Below are positions 27,182 to 36,518 of a stretch of DNA of 64,000 nt, one piece after another. Position 1 is the first letter of the stretch. Every line of letters begins with the position of its first letter. The stretch lies in the NCBI GenBank assembly GCA_934169775.1, contig CAKPOI010000003.1, forward strand, positions 1 through 64,000, in the 5' to 3' direction. The DNA is from an uncultured Clostridia bacterium (GTDB lineage: Bacteria > Bacillota > Clostridia > TANB77 > CAG-508). The notes beneath the pieces were generated by a model. That model searched no databases and was not told the origin of the DNA. It was given only the letters and a program-made list of their open reading frames with translations. Made by a program: the position numbers and the translations under genes.

Positions 27182-27251
27182 AATGCTTTTGGGGACGGAG
27201 GAAAAAAACACTACCTTGGCAGTGTTTTTTTCCTCCGTCCCCAAAAGCATT
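27182..27251. repeat. 31-bp perfect palindrome (dnaC terminator / REP-like)
   Basis: Arms 27182-27212 and 27221-27251 are exact inverted repeats (AATGCTTTTGGGGACGGAGG...) around an 8-nt loop. The GGGGACGG motif is far more GC-rich than the surroundings. It could terminate dnaC, and it abuts an IS200-type element, so a REP-like origin is possible. Confidence 0.8.
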
Positions 27252-27446
27252 AGCCTCGTCTTCCAAAATTTTAGGGTGTTTTTGGAGTCCTCCCCCAAAA
27301 AACACCCTAATTTTATTGTAATAAAACTTCCGGCTATGCCGGTAGTAACATAGGCTTTAGCTATGTAAAAAACAACTCCTTTTATGTTATAATATCATTA
27401 TGTTTCGACGCATAAATGAAAAAATAAATAAAAGGAGTTGTGTATC

Positions 27447-27947
27447 ATGAATAGTATAAATGAAGAAAAAACTAAAGAGAAAAGCACTACATATGATACA
27501 GTTTCAAGTTTATCACATACAAAATGGAATTGCAAATATCATATAGTGTTTACACCAAAATATAGGAGAAAAATTTTCTATGGGCAGAAAAGATTAGAAA
27601 TAGGAAAAATATTAAGAGATATTTCAGATTGGCAGGGAGTGAAAATTATAGAGGCTGAAGTATGCCCAGATCATGTGCATATGTTTGTAGAAATACCACC
27701 GAAGTTATCAGTATCAAAATATATGGGAATATTAAAGGGCAAAAGCAGCCTCATAATTTTCCAGAGGTGGTCAAATTTGAAATACAAATTTGGGCAGCGA
27801 AGTTTTTGGTGCCGTGGCTACTATGTAGACACGGTAGGTAAAAATGCAAAAAGAATAGCAGAATATGTAAGAAATCAATTGCAAGAGGATATGATGTATG
27901 ATCAAATATCAATAAAAGAATATAAAGACCCGTTTAACGGGTCATAA
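27447..27947 (+). CDS. tnpA: IS200/IS605-family Y1 transposase TnpA
   Basis: A 166-aa HUH single-strand transposase. The opening KWNCKYHIVFTPKYRRKIFYG is characteristic. The metal-binding pair is in PDHVHMFVEIPP. The catalytic tyrosine lies in the YYVDTVGKNAKRIAEYVRNQ helix. Length and motifs are intact, so it is probably functional. AAAGGAG precedes the ATG at 27447; an in-frame TTG three codons earlier is less likely. Confidence 0.95.
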   Translation: MNSINEEKTKEKSTTYDTVSSLSHTKWNCKYHIVFTPKYRRKIFYGQKRLEIGKILRDISDWQGVKIIEAEVCPDHVHMFVEIPPKLSVSKYMGILKGKSSLIIFQRWSNLKYKFGQRSFWCRGYYVDTVGKNAKRIAEYVRNQLQEDMMYDQISIKEYKDPFNGS

Positions 27948-28017
27948 GAGACGCATGTGTCGGAACAGCTAAGAGCCTTGAGGCTCTGCTTGTAACATAG
28001 CCCTATGGGCGTTATGA

Positions 28018-28046
28018 GTAAAATACCTCCGGCTAAGCCGGAGGAT
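28018..28046 (-). terminator. Hairpin after gyrA (also the right end of the IS)
   Basis: CCTCCGGC-TAA-GCCGGAGG starts 3 nt from the gyrA stop codon. On the minus strand it is followed by TATTTTAC, a weak T tract. Confidence 0.6.
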
Positions 28047-28048
28047 TT

Positions 28049-30502
28049 TTATTCTTCTTCTTGCATCTCTGGTGTTAAAGTTTCTATGCTTACAACTTTT
28101 CCTCCATCTGATGTTCTCATTAATGTAACACCTTGTGTTGCTCTTCCTAAAATACTAATATCTTTTATTTTTATTCTTATGATTGTTCCGGTATCAGTAA
28201 TTAACATTACATCTTCATCATCATTTGCTATTCTTACACCTACTATTTTTCCTGTTTTTGGAGTAATTTTGTATGTTACTACACCTTTTCCTCCTCTTAA
28301 CTGTACTCTATATTCGTCTAATTCTGTACGTTTTCCAAATCCATTTTCAGTTATTGCAAGTAGTGTTGCTTTTCCTCCTCTAATTATAGATTCCATTCCT
28401 ATTACTTCGTCATCACTTTCTAGTCTAATTCCTATAACTCCTTGTGATATTCTTCCAATTGGACGTACATCTTTTTCATCAAATGTTATACATAATCCGT
28501 TTCTTGTAACTAATACTACATTATCTTCTCCATCTGTTAGTCTTACAGCTATTAATTCGTCATCTTCTTTTAGTGTTATTCCTTGTAATCCTGTTTTTTT
28601 GCTAGAGTTGTATTCCGTTAATGCTGTCTTTTTGATTAATCCTCTTTTTGTTCCCATTAATAGATATTTTCCTTCTGCAAAGTTTTGGATTGGTATTACT
28701 GCTGATATTTTTTCTCCTGGGTCTAAACTTAATAGATTTACTATTGCTGTTCCTTTTGCTGTTCTTCCTGCTTCTGGTATTTCATATCCTCTTAATTTAT
28801 ATAATTTTCCTTTATTTGAAAAGAATAATATTGTGTCATGTGTTGATGCTATAAATATTTTTTTAACAAAATCTTCTGCTCTTGTTGCTATTCCTGTTAT
28901 TCCTTTTCCTCCACGTTTTTGACTTTTATATGTGTCTATTGGCATTCTTTTTATGTATCCAAAATGTGTTAGGGCTATAACTGTTTGTTCTTCTTTAATT
29001 AGATCTTCAACTAGGAATTCTCCTTCTGCTGGTACTATTTTTGTTAATCTGTCATCTCCAAATTTTGTTTTTATCTCTATTAATTCTTCTTTGATTATAT
29101 CAAATACTAATCTTTCACTTGCTAATATATCTCTTAAATGTGCTATTAGTTGCAATAATTCGTTATATTCATTTTCTATTTTTTCTCTTTGTAAGCCTGA
29201 TAATGTTTTTAATCTCATATCCAAAATAGATTGTGCTTGTATATCTGATAAACCAAACCTTTTCATCAATCTTTCTTTTGCATCATCATATGATGAACGT
29301 ATTATTTCTATAACTTCATCTATGTTGTCTAATGCTATTTTTAATCCCTCTAAAATGTGTGCTCTTGCTAGGGCTTTGTCTAAATCAAATTGTGTCCTTC
29401 TTAGTATTACTTCTTTTCTATGCTCTATATAGCAGTCTAATATTTGTCTTAATGTTAAGATTTTTGGCACTCCATTTACTAATGCTAACATAATTATTCC
29501 AAATGTTTCTTGCATTTGTGTATGTTTGTATAATTGATTTAGTACGACTTGTGCATTTGCATCTCTTTTTAATTCTATTACTACTCTTGTTTTTTCTTTT
29601 CTGTCTGATTCGTCTCTTACTTCTGATATTCCTTCTATCTTTTTCTCTTTTGTTAAATCTGATATTGTTTTTACTAATTTTGCTTTATTTACTTGATATG
29701 GTAATGATGTTACTATTATTTTTTGTCTATTTCCGCTCATTTCTTCTATTTCTGCTTCTGCTCTCATTAGGACTTTTCCTCTTCCTGTTTTATATGCTTG
29801 TCTTATTCCTTCTGTTCCCATTATTGTTGCTCCCGTTGGGAAATCTGGTCCTTTTATGATTTGCATTAAATCTTCATCTGTTACATTGTCATCATCTATT
29901 ATTTTTATTATTCCATCTATTACTTCTTTTAAATTATGTGGTGGTATGTTTGTTGCCATTCCTACGGCTATTCCTGATGAACCATTTACTAATAATTCTG
30001 GTATTCTTGCTGGTAATACTGTTGGTTCTTGTAATCTATCATCATAGTTTGGCATAAAGTCTACTGTATTTTTTTCAATATCTGTTAACATGTATTCTGA
30101 AATTTTTGCCATTCTTGCTTCTGTATACCTCATAGCAGCTGCTCCGTCACCATCTACAGAACCAAAGTTTCCATGTCCATCTATTAATGGATATCTCATT
30201 GTAAAATCTTGTGCTAGCCTAACCATTGCGTCATATACTGAACTGTCTCCATGTGGATGATATCTTCCTAGTACTGATCCTACTGTGTTGGCACATTTAC
30301 GATATGCTTTGTCTGCTGTAATACCATCTTCATGCATAGAGTATAAAATTCTTCTGTGTACTGGTTTTAGTCCATCTCTTACATCTGGTAATGCACGTGA
30401 TACGATAACACTCATGGCATAGTCGATGTAGGCTGTTCTCATTTCTTTTTCGATGTCTCTTTCTATGATTTTTCCGTCTCGTCTTTCTTGTCTTTCTTCC
30501 AT
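28049..30502 (-). CDS. gyrA: DNA gyrase subunit A
   Basis: The breakage-reunion subunit that introduces negative supercoils with GyrB. The 817-aa protein has the winged-helix region (RRILYSMHEDG), the quinolone region HPHGDSSVYDAMV with Ser87 and Asp91 (the susceptible-type residues), catalytic Tyr126 in AAMRYTEAR, the GyrA-box QKRGGKG, and the six-bladed C-terminal domain. It ends in an acidic MQEEE tail. The 3' end abuts the IS200 element without damage. In related genomes gyrA directly follows gyrB; here about 6 kb with T4SS-type genes and an RNA lies between them. Confidence 0.98.
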   Translation of the reverse strand: MEERQERRDGKIIERDIEKEMRTAYIDYAMSVIVSRALPDVRDGLKPVHRRILYSMHEDGITADKAYRKCANTVGSVLGRYHPHGDSSVYDAMVRLAQDFTMRYPLIDGHGNFGSVDGDGAAAMRYTEARMAKISEYMLTDIEKNTVDFMPNYDDRLQEPTVLPARIPELLVNGSSGIAVGMATNIPPHNLKEVIDGIIKIIDDDNVTDEDLMQIIKGPDFPTGATIMGTEGIRQAYKTGRGKVLMRAEAEIEEMSGNRQKIIVTSLPYQVNKAKLVKTISDLTKEKKIEGISEVRDESDRKEKTRVVIELKRDANAQVVLNQLYKHTQMQETFGIIMLALVNGVPKILTLRQILDCYIEHRKEVILRRTQFDLDKALARAHILEGLKIALDNIDEVIEIIRSSYDDAKERLMKRFGLSDIQAQSILDMRLKTLSGLQREKIENEYNELLQLIAHLRDILASERLVFDIIKEELIEIKTKFGDDRLTKIVPAEGEFLVEDLIKEEQTVIALTHFGYIKRMPIDTYKSQKRGGKGITGIATRAEDFVKKIFIASTHDTILFFSNKGKLYKLRGYEIPEAGRTAKGTAIVNLLSLDPGEKISAVIPIQNFAEGKYLLMGTKRGLIKKTALTEYNSSKKTGLQGITLKEDDELIAVRLTDGEDNVVLVTRNGLCITFDEKDVRPIGRISQGVIGIRLESDDEVIGMESIIRGGKATLLAITENGFGKRTELDEYRVQLRGGKGVVTYKITPKTGKIVGVRIANDDEDVMLITDTGTIIRIKIKDISILGRATQGVTLMRTSDGGKVVSIETLTPEMQEEE

Positions 30503-30899
30503 TTTTATCTCATTCCTTCCTTAAGATTATCTGGGTGGAAAAGGATTTTTTCAATCTTTTTCCCTTTTTTCTTAGTTTTTCCTATATGTGTATTATACTA
30601 AAACAAATGGAATTTTGCAAGTAATTTCGACTTAATTTTGTTTATTTCTCGGTATTTATACCCAAAAATTTTTTTAAAATTTTTTTAAAAATAGATATTA
30701 AATTTTAATTACAATTTTATTACATAAGTGAGATACTATGTTTTTATTATTTCTTACCGAACTGTAGCAATGATTAGGCTAGCCCGTTTTTATTCTTATT
30801 AAAAAATTTTAAAATACTAACTGCTATATTACAATTAATATTTCATATTTTAGTTAAACTTATTTTTATACTTAGAATGTATCAACATTTTTCATTTTT
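30503..30899. other. Intergenic region upstream of gyrA
   Basis: About 400 bp, AT-rich. A more mixed segment near 30758-30797 (ACCGAACTGTAGC...GGCTAGCCCG) contains the short palindrome GGCTAGCC. No gene is recognised. Confidence 0.4.
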
Positions 30900-31616
30900 T
30901 TATTTTAATTTCTCAGCTAATTCAATTGCTTCATTTGATAAATTAAAATTTTGTCCATTATTTTTTATAAATATATGTAGATTTTCTATTGTTCTTGCTT
31001 GATTTATCGTTTTTTCCATTGGTACTAAATTTTTTAGTTCTTTTTTTATTTTTTGATATTCTTTTTCCATTCCTTCAAAATTTTTATTTTCATAATAATT
31101 TTTCCAATTGTTTATATATTTATTTGTATATTCTGCAGATTTTATTTGGTCTGTAAAAGTTTTTTCTATATTACTTTCTACATTATTTAATATAATATTT
31201 TTTCCTTCTTTTATTGTCCTTGCTACATTATAATCTATAAGACCTTTGCTTTGTACTTTATTTACAACAGTATCTAACAATGTAGATATTCCATCAATTA
31301 TTCCTCCTGTTTTTACTGCTGTTTGCATTTGATTTACATTTTCAAAATTTCCTGTTACAATTCCTATTGTGCTTTTCCCTATATCTATGGCATCATCTAT
31401 AGTTTTATTTATTCCTTCTTTTAGTCCATTTTTTATTAAATTATTTTTTATATTAATAACTTGTTCATCTATAAAGTCTGGTAACAATGCTCTTATTCCA
31501 ATATCAATTGCTGTATTAATTGTTTTTCCTAATGTACTTTCTAAAAAATTTTTTTGACTTTTTTCATTTACTAATTCATTTTTTATTTCTATTTTATTAT
31601 TTTTTTCTATTTCCAT
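30900..31616 (-). CDS. Conserved-looking hypothetical protein near the VirB4 module
   Basis: Not recognised. A 238-aa protein without a signal peptide. It is rich in K, N, I and E. Amphipathic stretches with small residues (TLGKTINTAIDIGIRALLPDFIDEQ; KTIDDAIDIGKSTIGIVTG; GGIIDGISTLLDTVVNKVQ) look like membrane-active or oligomerising helices. The C-terminal third is coiled-coil-like (YENKNFEGMEKEYQKIKKEL). It is the last gene after the CpaE-like and VirB4 genes on the same strand, 31 nt downstream, so it may be a component or substrate of that machine. Confidence 0.5.
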   Translation of the reverse strand: MEIEKNNKIEIKNELVNEKSQKNFLESTLGKTINTAIDIGIRALLPDFIDEQVINIKNNLIKNGLKEGINKTIDDAIDIGKSTIGIVTGNFENVNQMQTAVKTGGIIDGISTLLDTVVNKVQSKGLIDYNVARTIKEGKNIILNNVESNIEKTFTDQIKSAEYTNKYINNWKNYYENKNFEGMEKEYQKIKKELKNLVPMEKTINQARTIENLHIFIKNNGQNFNLSNEAIELAEKLK

Positions 31617-31647
31617 AATTACCTCTTTCTTTATTTGTATTTTTTAT

Positions 31648-32805
31648 TTATATTTTTGTTATTATTTTTTGTTTTTTTAATATATTTTTTATTATTGATT
31701 TATTTATTTTATTTTTTTCTTTTTTTACAAAAATATATGTTTTTTTATTTTCTAAAAAATTATTTATTTTAAATTTTTCTTTTATTTTTTTTATTTCTGC
31801 ATAATTATTTGAAATAATAAATATATTTTTTTCTATTTTTTTATTTAATTCTTTTTTTATTTTTTCGTCTTCTTTTTTTTCAAAAAAATAAATAATAATT
31901 AAATAATATTTTTTTGAATTTTTTTGAATTAGATTTATTATTTTATTAATGTATTTTTCTTCGTTTTTATTTTTATAATAATTTAATCCAGTTATTAAAT
32001 TTATATTTTTATTTATTTTTATAAACAATGCATTTTCTATCTTTTTTTCTATATTTTTTTGTCCCGAATTTTCTATGTATTTTATTTTCTTATTTATTTT
32101 TTTATCTATATTTTTTTTATTAAAAATATTTTGCACTATTTTATTTTCTAAATTAATATCAATTATTAATATTTTTTTATTACTTTTTTCTGCTTTTTTA
32201 GCTATTTTTAGAATTATTTCACTTCCTTCATTTTTTTCATTTTCATTAATTATTATTGTATTTTTTATTTTATTATTTTCCTTTTTTAATTTAATTTTTT
32301 TTATTTCTGTTTTTTTATTATTTTTTATTTCTATTATTTTTGTTTTTATTTTATTTTTTATATTTTTAAATTTTTTTTCTTTTTTATTATTTTCTATTAT
32401 TCTTTTTAATTTATTTATTTCTTCTTGTAATTCTTCTTCTTTATTATTTTTTTCTTTTTTTATAATTTCTATCAATTTTTCCTTATTTATTTTATTATTA
32501 TAATAAATATTTTTTATATTTAAATTTTTTAATTTTTGTTCTTTTTCTATATCTTCTTTTTCTATTATAAATATTAATTCTATTTTTTCATTTAATTTTT
32601 TTATTTTATTTATTAATTCTTCTATTTCCATTTTTCCTGGTAAATCATAATTTATAATAATTAAATTAACATCTTTTTTTTCTTCTAATGCTTCTATTAT
32701 TCCTTCTTTATAAATTATATCTTTATTTAATATTTTTAGATTTTTTTCTTTTTTTATTTCATTATTTAATTCTGGATTATTTATTGCTGTAATTATATTT
32801 TTCAC
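31648..32805 (-). CDS. CpaE/MinD-like protein with receiver-like N-domain and degenerate P-loop
   Basis: 385 aa, extremely lysine-rich. Residues 1-115 look like a pseudo-receiver domain (LIIINYDLPGKMEIEELINK, IELIFIIEKEDIEKE). A charged coiled coil follows to about 185. A MinD/ParA-like fold then has its P-loop region replaced by IIINENEKNEGSEIILKIA, without KGGxGKT, followed by KILIIDINLENK where the family has LLIDxD. It therefore probably binds but does not hydrolyse nucleotide, or is decaying. CpaE-like proteins position pilus machinery; here it sits 22 nt after virB4. Confidence 0.55.
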   Translation of the reverse strand: MKNIITAINNPELNNEIKKEKNLKILNKDIIYKEGIIEALEEKKDVNLIIINYDLPGKMEIEELINKIKKLNEKIELIFIIEKEDIEKEQKLKNLNIKNIYYNNKINKEKLIEIIKKEKNNKEEELQEEINKLKRIIENNKKEKKFKNIKNKIKTKIIEIKNNKKTEIKKIKLKKENNKIKNTIIINENEKNEGSEIILKIAKKAEKSNKKILIIDINLENKIVQNIFNKKNIDKKINKKIKYIENSGQKNIEKKIENALFIKINKNINLITGLNYYKNKNEEKYINKIINLIQKNSKKYYLIIIYFFEKKEDEKIKKELNKKIEKNIFIISNNYAEIKKIKEKFKINNFLENKKTYIFVKKEKNKINKSIIKNILKKQKIITKI

Positions 32806-32827
32806 ATTTAATAAATTCCTTTCTTTT

Positions 32828-34618
32828 TTATTTGTTTTTTTCTTCTATTATTTTTTTTTCAATTTCTGATGATTCTATTTTTGTTAATATATGATCATCT
32901 CCAACAAACATTAAACACTCTCCTCTTTTTAATGATTTTATTTCTACTTTTTCTTGTTCTGATAAATTTGTGTATTCACCTAATATTTTTATATTTTCTT
33001 CTTCTAAAGAAAAAAATGTTTTTATACTTGAATTATTTAAAATACTTTTTCCATATGTTCCGTTTTCTAAACTAAATATATCTGATATATCTTGTGTTAT
33101 TGCCACACTACTTCCTCCATATTTTCTTATTGTCTTAAATATTTTATATATAAAACTTGCAACATTTTTATTTGATGTTACTCCTATTAATCTCCAAATT
33201 TCATCTAAATATATTGCTTTTTTTTCATTTCTATTTTCTTTTATTTTATCCCAGAAAATATCTGTAAATAGATACATTCCATATTGTATATTTTCTTCTC
33301 CTAAGTCATAAATATCAGCTACTATTAATTCATTATTTATTTCTATATTTGTATAATTATTAAAAAATTTCATCGATCCTTCTATAAATGGTATTAATTT
33401 TATTTTAAATTTTTTTGTTCTTTCATCTTCTCCTAATATTTCATATAAATCTCTTAAAATTGGCATGTCATTTGATTCTTTAAATTCTTTTAATATTTTA
33501 TTTTTATTTTTTTTATAAAGTGTGTCATCATCAAAAGTTATGTTTTTTCTATTATATGTTTCTATCAATTTTTCTTCTATCAATGCTTTTTCTTCTTCAT
33601 TTAATTCTCCAAATATTAAATTAAAAAAACCTATTAATTTTGATATTTTTGTTGCTAAATATCCTTTTTCTCCTTCTTCAATACTTTCTTTTCTTATTTC
33701 TAGTACATTTATATATGTTTCTGCTGTCGGTCCTATTTTTATCAAAGTTCCTTCAAGTTCTTTGCAGATATTACTGTATTCTCTATCTGGATCTATTATA
33801 TATTGTTTTATTCCTATTAATTTATATCTTAATATTAACAATTTGGTATAAAATGATTTTCCTGCTCCACTTGTTCCAAATATACACATATTTGCATTTT
33901 TATATTTTTGTGTATTATATCTATCTATAAATACCATTGAATTATTATAAATATTTGTTCCTATAAATATTCCTTCTGAATCAAATATTGTTGATGAAAT
34001 AAATGGATATGTTGATAATAATCCACTTGTTAAAATATTTCTTCTTGCTGCTTCTTTTATTATTTCTTTATTTTCCATAAATGGTAATGTTGCTAAAAAT
34101 ACTTCTTCTTCTCTAAAATTTGCTCTTCTTGTTTGTATTCCTTTACTTTGTGTTATTCCTTCAATTTTATTTAAGTAATATTCTAATTTTTTTAAATCTG
34201 TATCATAAATAATTATATATACATATAAAAAATATAAATCTTCATTATTTAGTTGCATTTCTTTTCTTATATATTTTGCATCATTATATGTAAATGCTGC
34301 TATATCTATATCTTGCCTATTTTCATTACTTTCTTTTAATTCTACTCCTACATTTCCTATATGATATGTTAAATCTTTTATTGTTTTATATGAATCTTGT
34401 TTTTCATAAAAAATTGAAATATTCATATTAATATTTGTTTCTATTAATGTTTTTAATATTAAATCTGTTTGCTCTCTATAATAATCTACACAAATTAATC
34501 CTGCATAATATAAATTATCTATTTCTATGTATTTTGAATTTTTTAAATTTATATAAGCTGGATAAATTTCTTCTTCTATTTTTGTTATGCCATTATAAAT
34601 ATTTTTTTCTTCTTTCAT
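32828..34618 (-). CDS. virB4: VirB4-type T4SS ATPase
   Basis: The hexameric ATPase that powers pilus assembly and substrate transfer in type IV secretion. The 596-aa protein has Walker A GTSGAGKS (residues 248-255), the following YIIDPDREYSNICKEL, Walker B KAIYLDEIWRLI, and SVAITQDISDIF. The N-terminal 230 residues are the VirB4 N-domain (VFLATLPFMENKE; SGLLSTYPFISSTIFDSEGIFIG). Gram-positive VirB4 proteins are usually longer; the missing start may be supplied by the 194-aa protein encoded upstream. It is on the strand opposite the VirD4/VirB6 genes at 21-25 kb, possibly one system split by rearrangement. Confidence 0.9.
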   Translation of the reverse strand: MKEEKNIYNGITKIEEEIYPAYINLKNSKYIEIDNLYYAGLICVDYYREQTDLILKTLIETNINMNISIFYEKQDSYKTIKDLTYHIGNVGVELKESNENRQDIDIAAFTYNDAKYIRKEMQLNNEDLYFLYVYIIIYDTDLKKLEYYLNKIEGITQSKGIQTRRANFREEEVFLATLPFMENKEIIKEAARRNILTSGLLSTYPFISSTIFDSEGIFIGTNIYNNSMVFIDRYNTQKYKNANMCIFGTSGAGKSFYTKLLILRYKLIGIKQYIIDPDREYSNICKELEGTLIKIGPTAETYINVLEIRKESIEEGEKGYLATKISKLIGFFNLIFGELNEEEKALIEEKLIETYNRKNITFDDDTLYKKNKNKILKEFKESNDMPILRDLYEILGEDERTKKFKIKLIPFIEGSMKFFNNYTNIEINNELIVADIYDLGEENIQYGMYLFTDIFWDKIKENRNEKKAIYLDEIWRLIGVTSNKNVASFIYKIFKTIRKYGGSSVAITQDISDIFSLENGTYGKSILNNSSIKTFFSLEEENIKILGEYTNLSEQEKVEIKSLKRGECLMFVGDDHILTKIESSEIEKKIIEEKNK

Positions 34619-34919
34619 CTTTATTTTTTATGACTTTGTAGCCATACCCTCCTTTCTATATTTGGTTTACTTTTCAAATCTTATTGTAAACTTCTTTTTT
34701 ACATCTATTAGTTTTATTTTTTATATGTGTTTTTATTATTTTTTTGTTCTGTTTTTTATTTAATCTTTACTCATTTTTTATACGGATTTTTGTTTTTTTT
34801 AATATTGTTTAATTCTTATTTTTAACTGATATTTAGATTTTATGTTTACTTGTTTTTAGTTGTTTATTTATTTATTTTAGAATTTTTGTTTGTCTTTTAT
34901 ACTTATTTTCTTATATGTT
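34619..34919. other. Low-complexity spacer within the VirB4 module
   Basis: About 300 bp of T-rich sequence. No gene or clear hairpin is seen. Confidence 0.5.
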
Positions 34920-35504
34920 TTAACTTGATAAATTTTTTCTGGTATTTAAAAATGAGAATAAAATTTTTATAGTTTCTGTTTTTTCTGACACTTCTTGAAC
35001 TGAATTTCCACATCTTGATAAACATTCTTTGATTTTAAAATATTTTTCATTTAATTCGTTTTTTATTATTTCTTCTATTTCTATATTATTTTTTTGATTA
35101 TTTTTTTCATTATTAATAATTATATAAAATTCTTTAGTGGATGATTTTTTCGATAAATTTATTGATTTAATATATTTAATATATTCTTCAGCAATATCTT
35201 TTATTTTTTTATTTTTTTCTATATTTTTTTGGATTTTTAATATATGATCATCTAATTTTTCTTTTTTACTTTGAATTAAAATTTGTACCGGAAAATTACA
35301 TGTTTTTAAAAAAATTTTATACGAATTAATTATTGATTTTTTTTCTAATTCTGATTTTAAATTATAATTAATTGGCATTATTTTTAATATTTTTAAATAA
35401 TTGTTATTTTTTAATTTTATTATTCCATCTTCATATATTTTTTCTATTGGGAGCCATTCTTTTACATTTTGTTCTTTTATTTTCCTCACCTCTCTTTTGG
35501 GCAA
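34920..35504 (-). CDS. VirB4 N-domain-like protein
   Basis: 194 aa. The segment VKEWLPIEKIYEDGIIKLKNNNYLKILKIMPINYNLKSELEKK, then FLKTCNFPVQILIQSKKEKL and SSTKEFYIIIN, follows the N-terminal domain of Gram-positive VirB4/TraC proteins. The 416-aa protein at 60348 has the same theme (IVQKNGRRYIMAIECQG..., LRFPIQIYIQTRTINL). No P-loop. It is probably a separate N-terminal piece working with the VirB4 ATPase downstream. The start is unclear: TTG at 35504, GTG at 35489, or a non-standard codon after GAGAGGTGAGG. Confidence 0.6.
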   Translation of the reverse strand: MPKREVRKIKEQNVKEWLPIEKIYEDGIIKLKNNNYLKILKIMPINYNLKSELEKKSIINSYKIFLKTCNFPVQILIQSKKEKLDDHILKIQKNIEKNKKIKDIAEEYIKYIKSINLSKKSSTKEFYIIINNEKNNQKNNIEIEEIIKNELNEKYFKIKECLSRCGNSVQEVSEKTETIKILFSFLNTRKNLSS

Positions 35505-35600
35505 TTTTACTATCTATTATTACTTCTGTCAATAAAAAAATTTCGACAAAACTCGACTTTCAATTAATTTATTTTTTTGTTTTTCAATTTTCTTGTATTT

Positions 35601-35760
35601 TTTTGACTATTTTTCCACAGTTTTTATTTTAATTTATATTTTAAAAAATCTTTTTTATTATTTTCTTTTTATTTTTATTTATTTTTTTTATAATATAATT
35701 TATTTATTTAATTTTATTTTTTTATTTATTTTTATTTTCGTGACTTTTTTATAATTTTAA
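35601..35760. repeat. About 150-bp block beginning TTTTCCACAG, copy 1 of 5
   Basis: The block starts with a DnaA-box-like TTTTCCACAG. It runs through ATTTTCTTTTTATTTT and TTATAATATAATTTATTT to TATTTTCGTGACTTTTTTAT. Other copies begin near 39655, 39928, 40718 and 41097. Confidence 0.75.
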
Positions 35761-35960
35761 TTTTTATTTATTTTTGCATTTTTTTATTTAATTTATTTTT
35801 TTAATTTTAATTCTTTAAATTTTTTTTATTTTTATTTATTTTTTTTATAATATAATTTATTTAATTTTATTTTTTTATTTAATTTATTTTTTTAATTTTA
35901 ATTTTTTAAATTTTTTTTATTTTTATGTATATTTTTTTTATTTTAGTTCATAATATTATT

Positions 35961-36376
35961 GTAAGGTTAATAACAGTTGAGCCAAGAGTAATAATGGATT
36001 TTATTAGTTCATTATTATTCGGACAAAGATGTATAAAGGTGTTTATTTTTTATATTTTTATATGTCGGCGAGAAGAATATATTATGTGTATGTAAGCTGT
36101 GCTTTATATTTCGTCATGGTTGTAATATATGTAATATATTCGAGCTAAGATTATTTTTATATTTTATTATGGTTATTATTAGTCCTATTACGGATGAATA
36201 TAGTTATTCTATGGTGTTTTAATAGTCGAGTGACTGATTAATATATGTGGTATCCGGCTTATTTATATAGTAATATATATTAGGTTTAAATATTAGATAT
36301 ATTAGTCTTAGCTAAGATTGTTATTGGCTTTTCAAATTAATAGGAAAGATTATTTTTTCTTTCCTATTAAATTTTT
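35961..36376 (+). ncRNA. Unidentified structured RNA, copy 1 (about 415 nt)
   Basis: It is flanked by a -10 CATAAT (35949-35954) and an intrinsic terminator AATAGGAAAGA/TCTTTCCTATT. It is far more complex in sequence than its surroundings. Stems visible by eye: GAGTAATAATG/CATTATTATTC, GATGTATAAA/TTTATATGTC, and a long GAATATATTATGTGTAT/ATATATGTAATATATTC. There is no long open frame. A second copy lies at 40220-40636 with wobble-compatible differences in the first stem. It does not look like tmRNA, RNase P, 6S or SRP RNA. I do not recognise the family. Confidence 0.7.
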
Positions 36377-36518
36377 TATTTTGATCATTATTTATTTATT
36401 ATTTTTTCTATTTATTTTTAGCTCCGTCCATAAAAACATTGGTCTTTTTTTAGTACGTGCCCAAAAATATCTAAAAAAATAGAATATTAATAGATTTTCT
36501 ATTAATATCCATATATTA

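Larger units (their letters stand above)
27290..28046 (+). mobile_element. IS200-type insertion sequence
   Basis: One Y1 transposase gene is flanked by imperfect hairpins: TTCCGGCTATGCCGG near 27330 on the left, and AGAGCCTTGAGGCTCT plus CCTCCGGC/GCCGGAGG (28026-28044) on the right. There is no tnpB. The exact ends are not defined by terminal repeats in this family, so the borders given are approximate. Its base composition is richer in A and G than the neighbouring T-rich plus strand, consistent with recent arrival. Confidence 0.75.
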
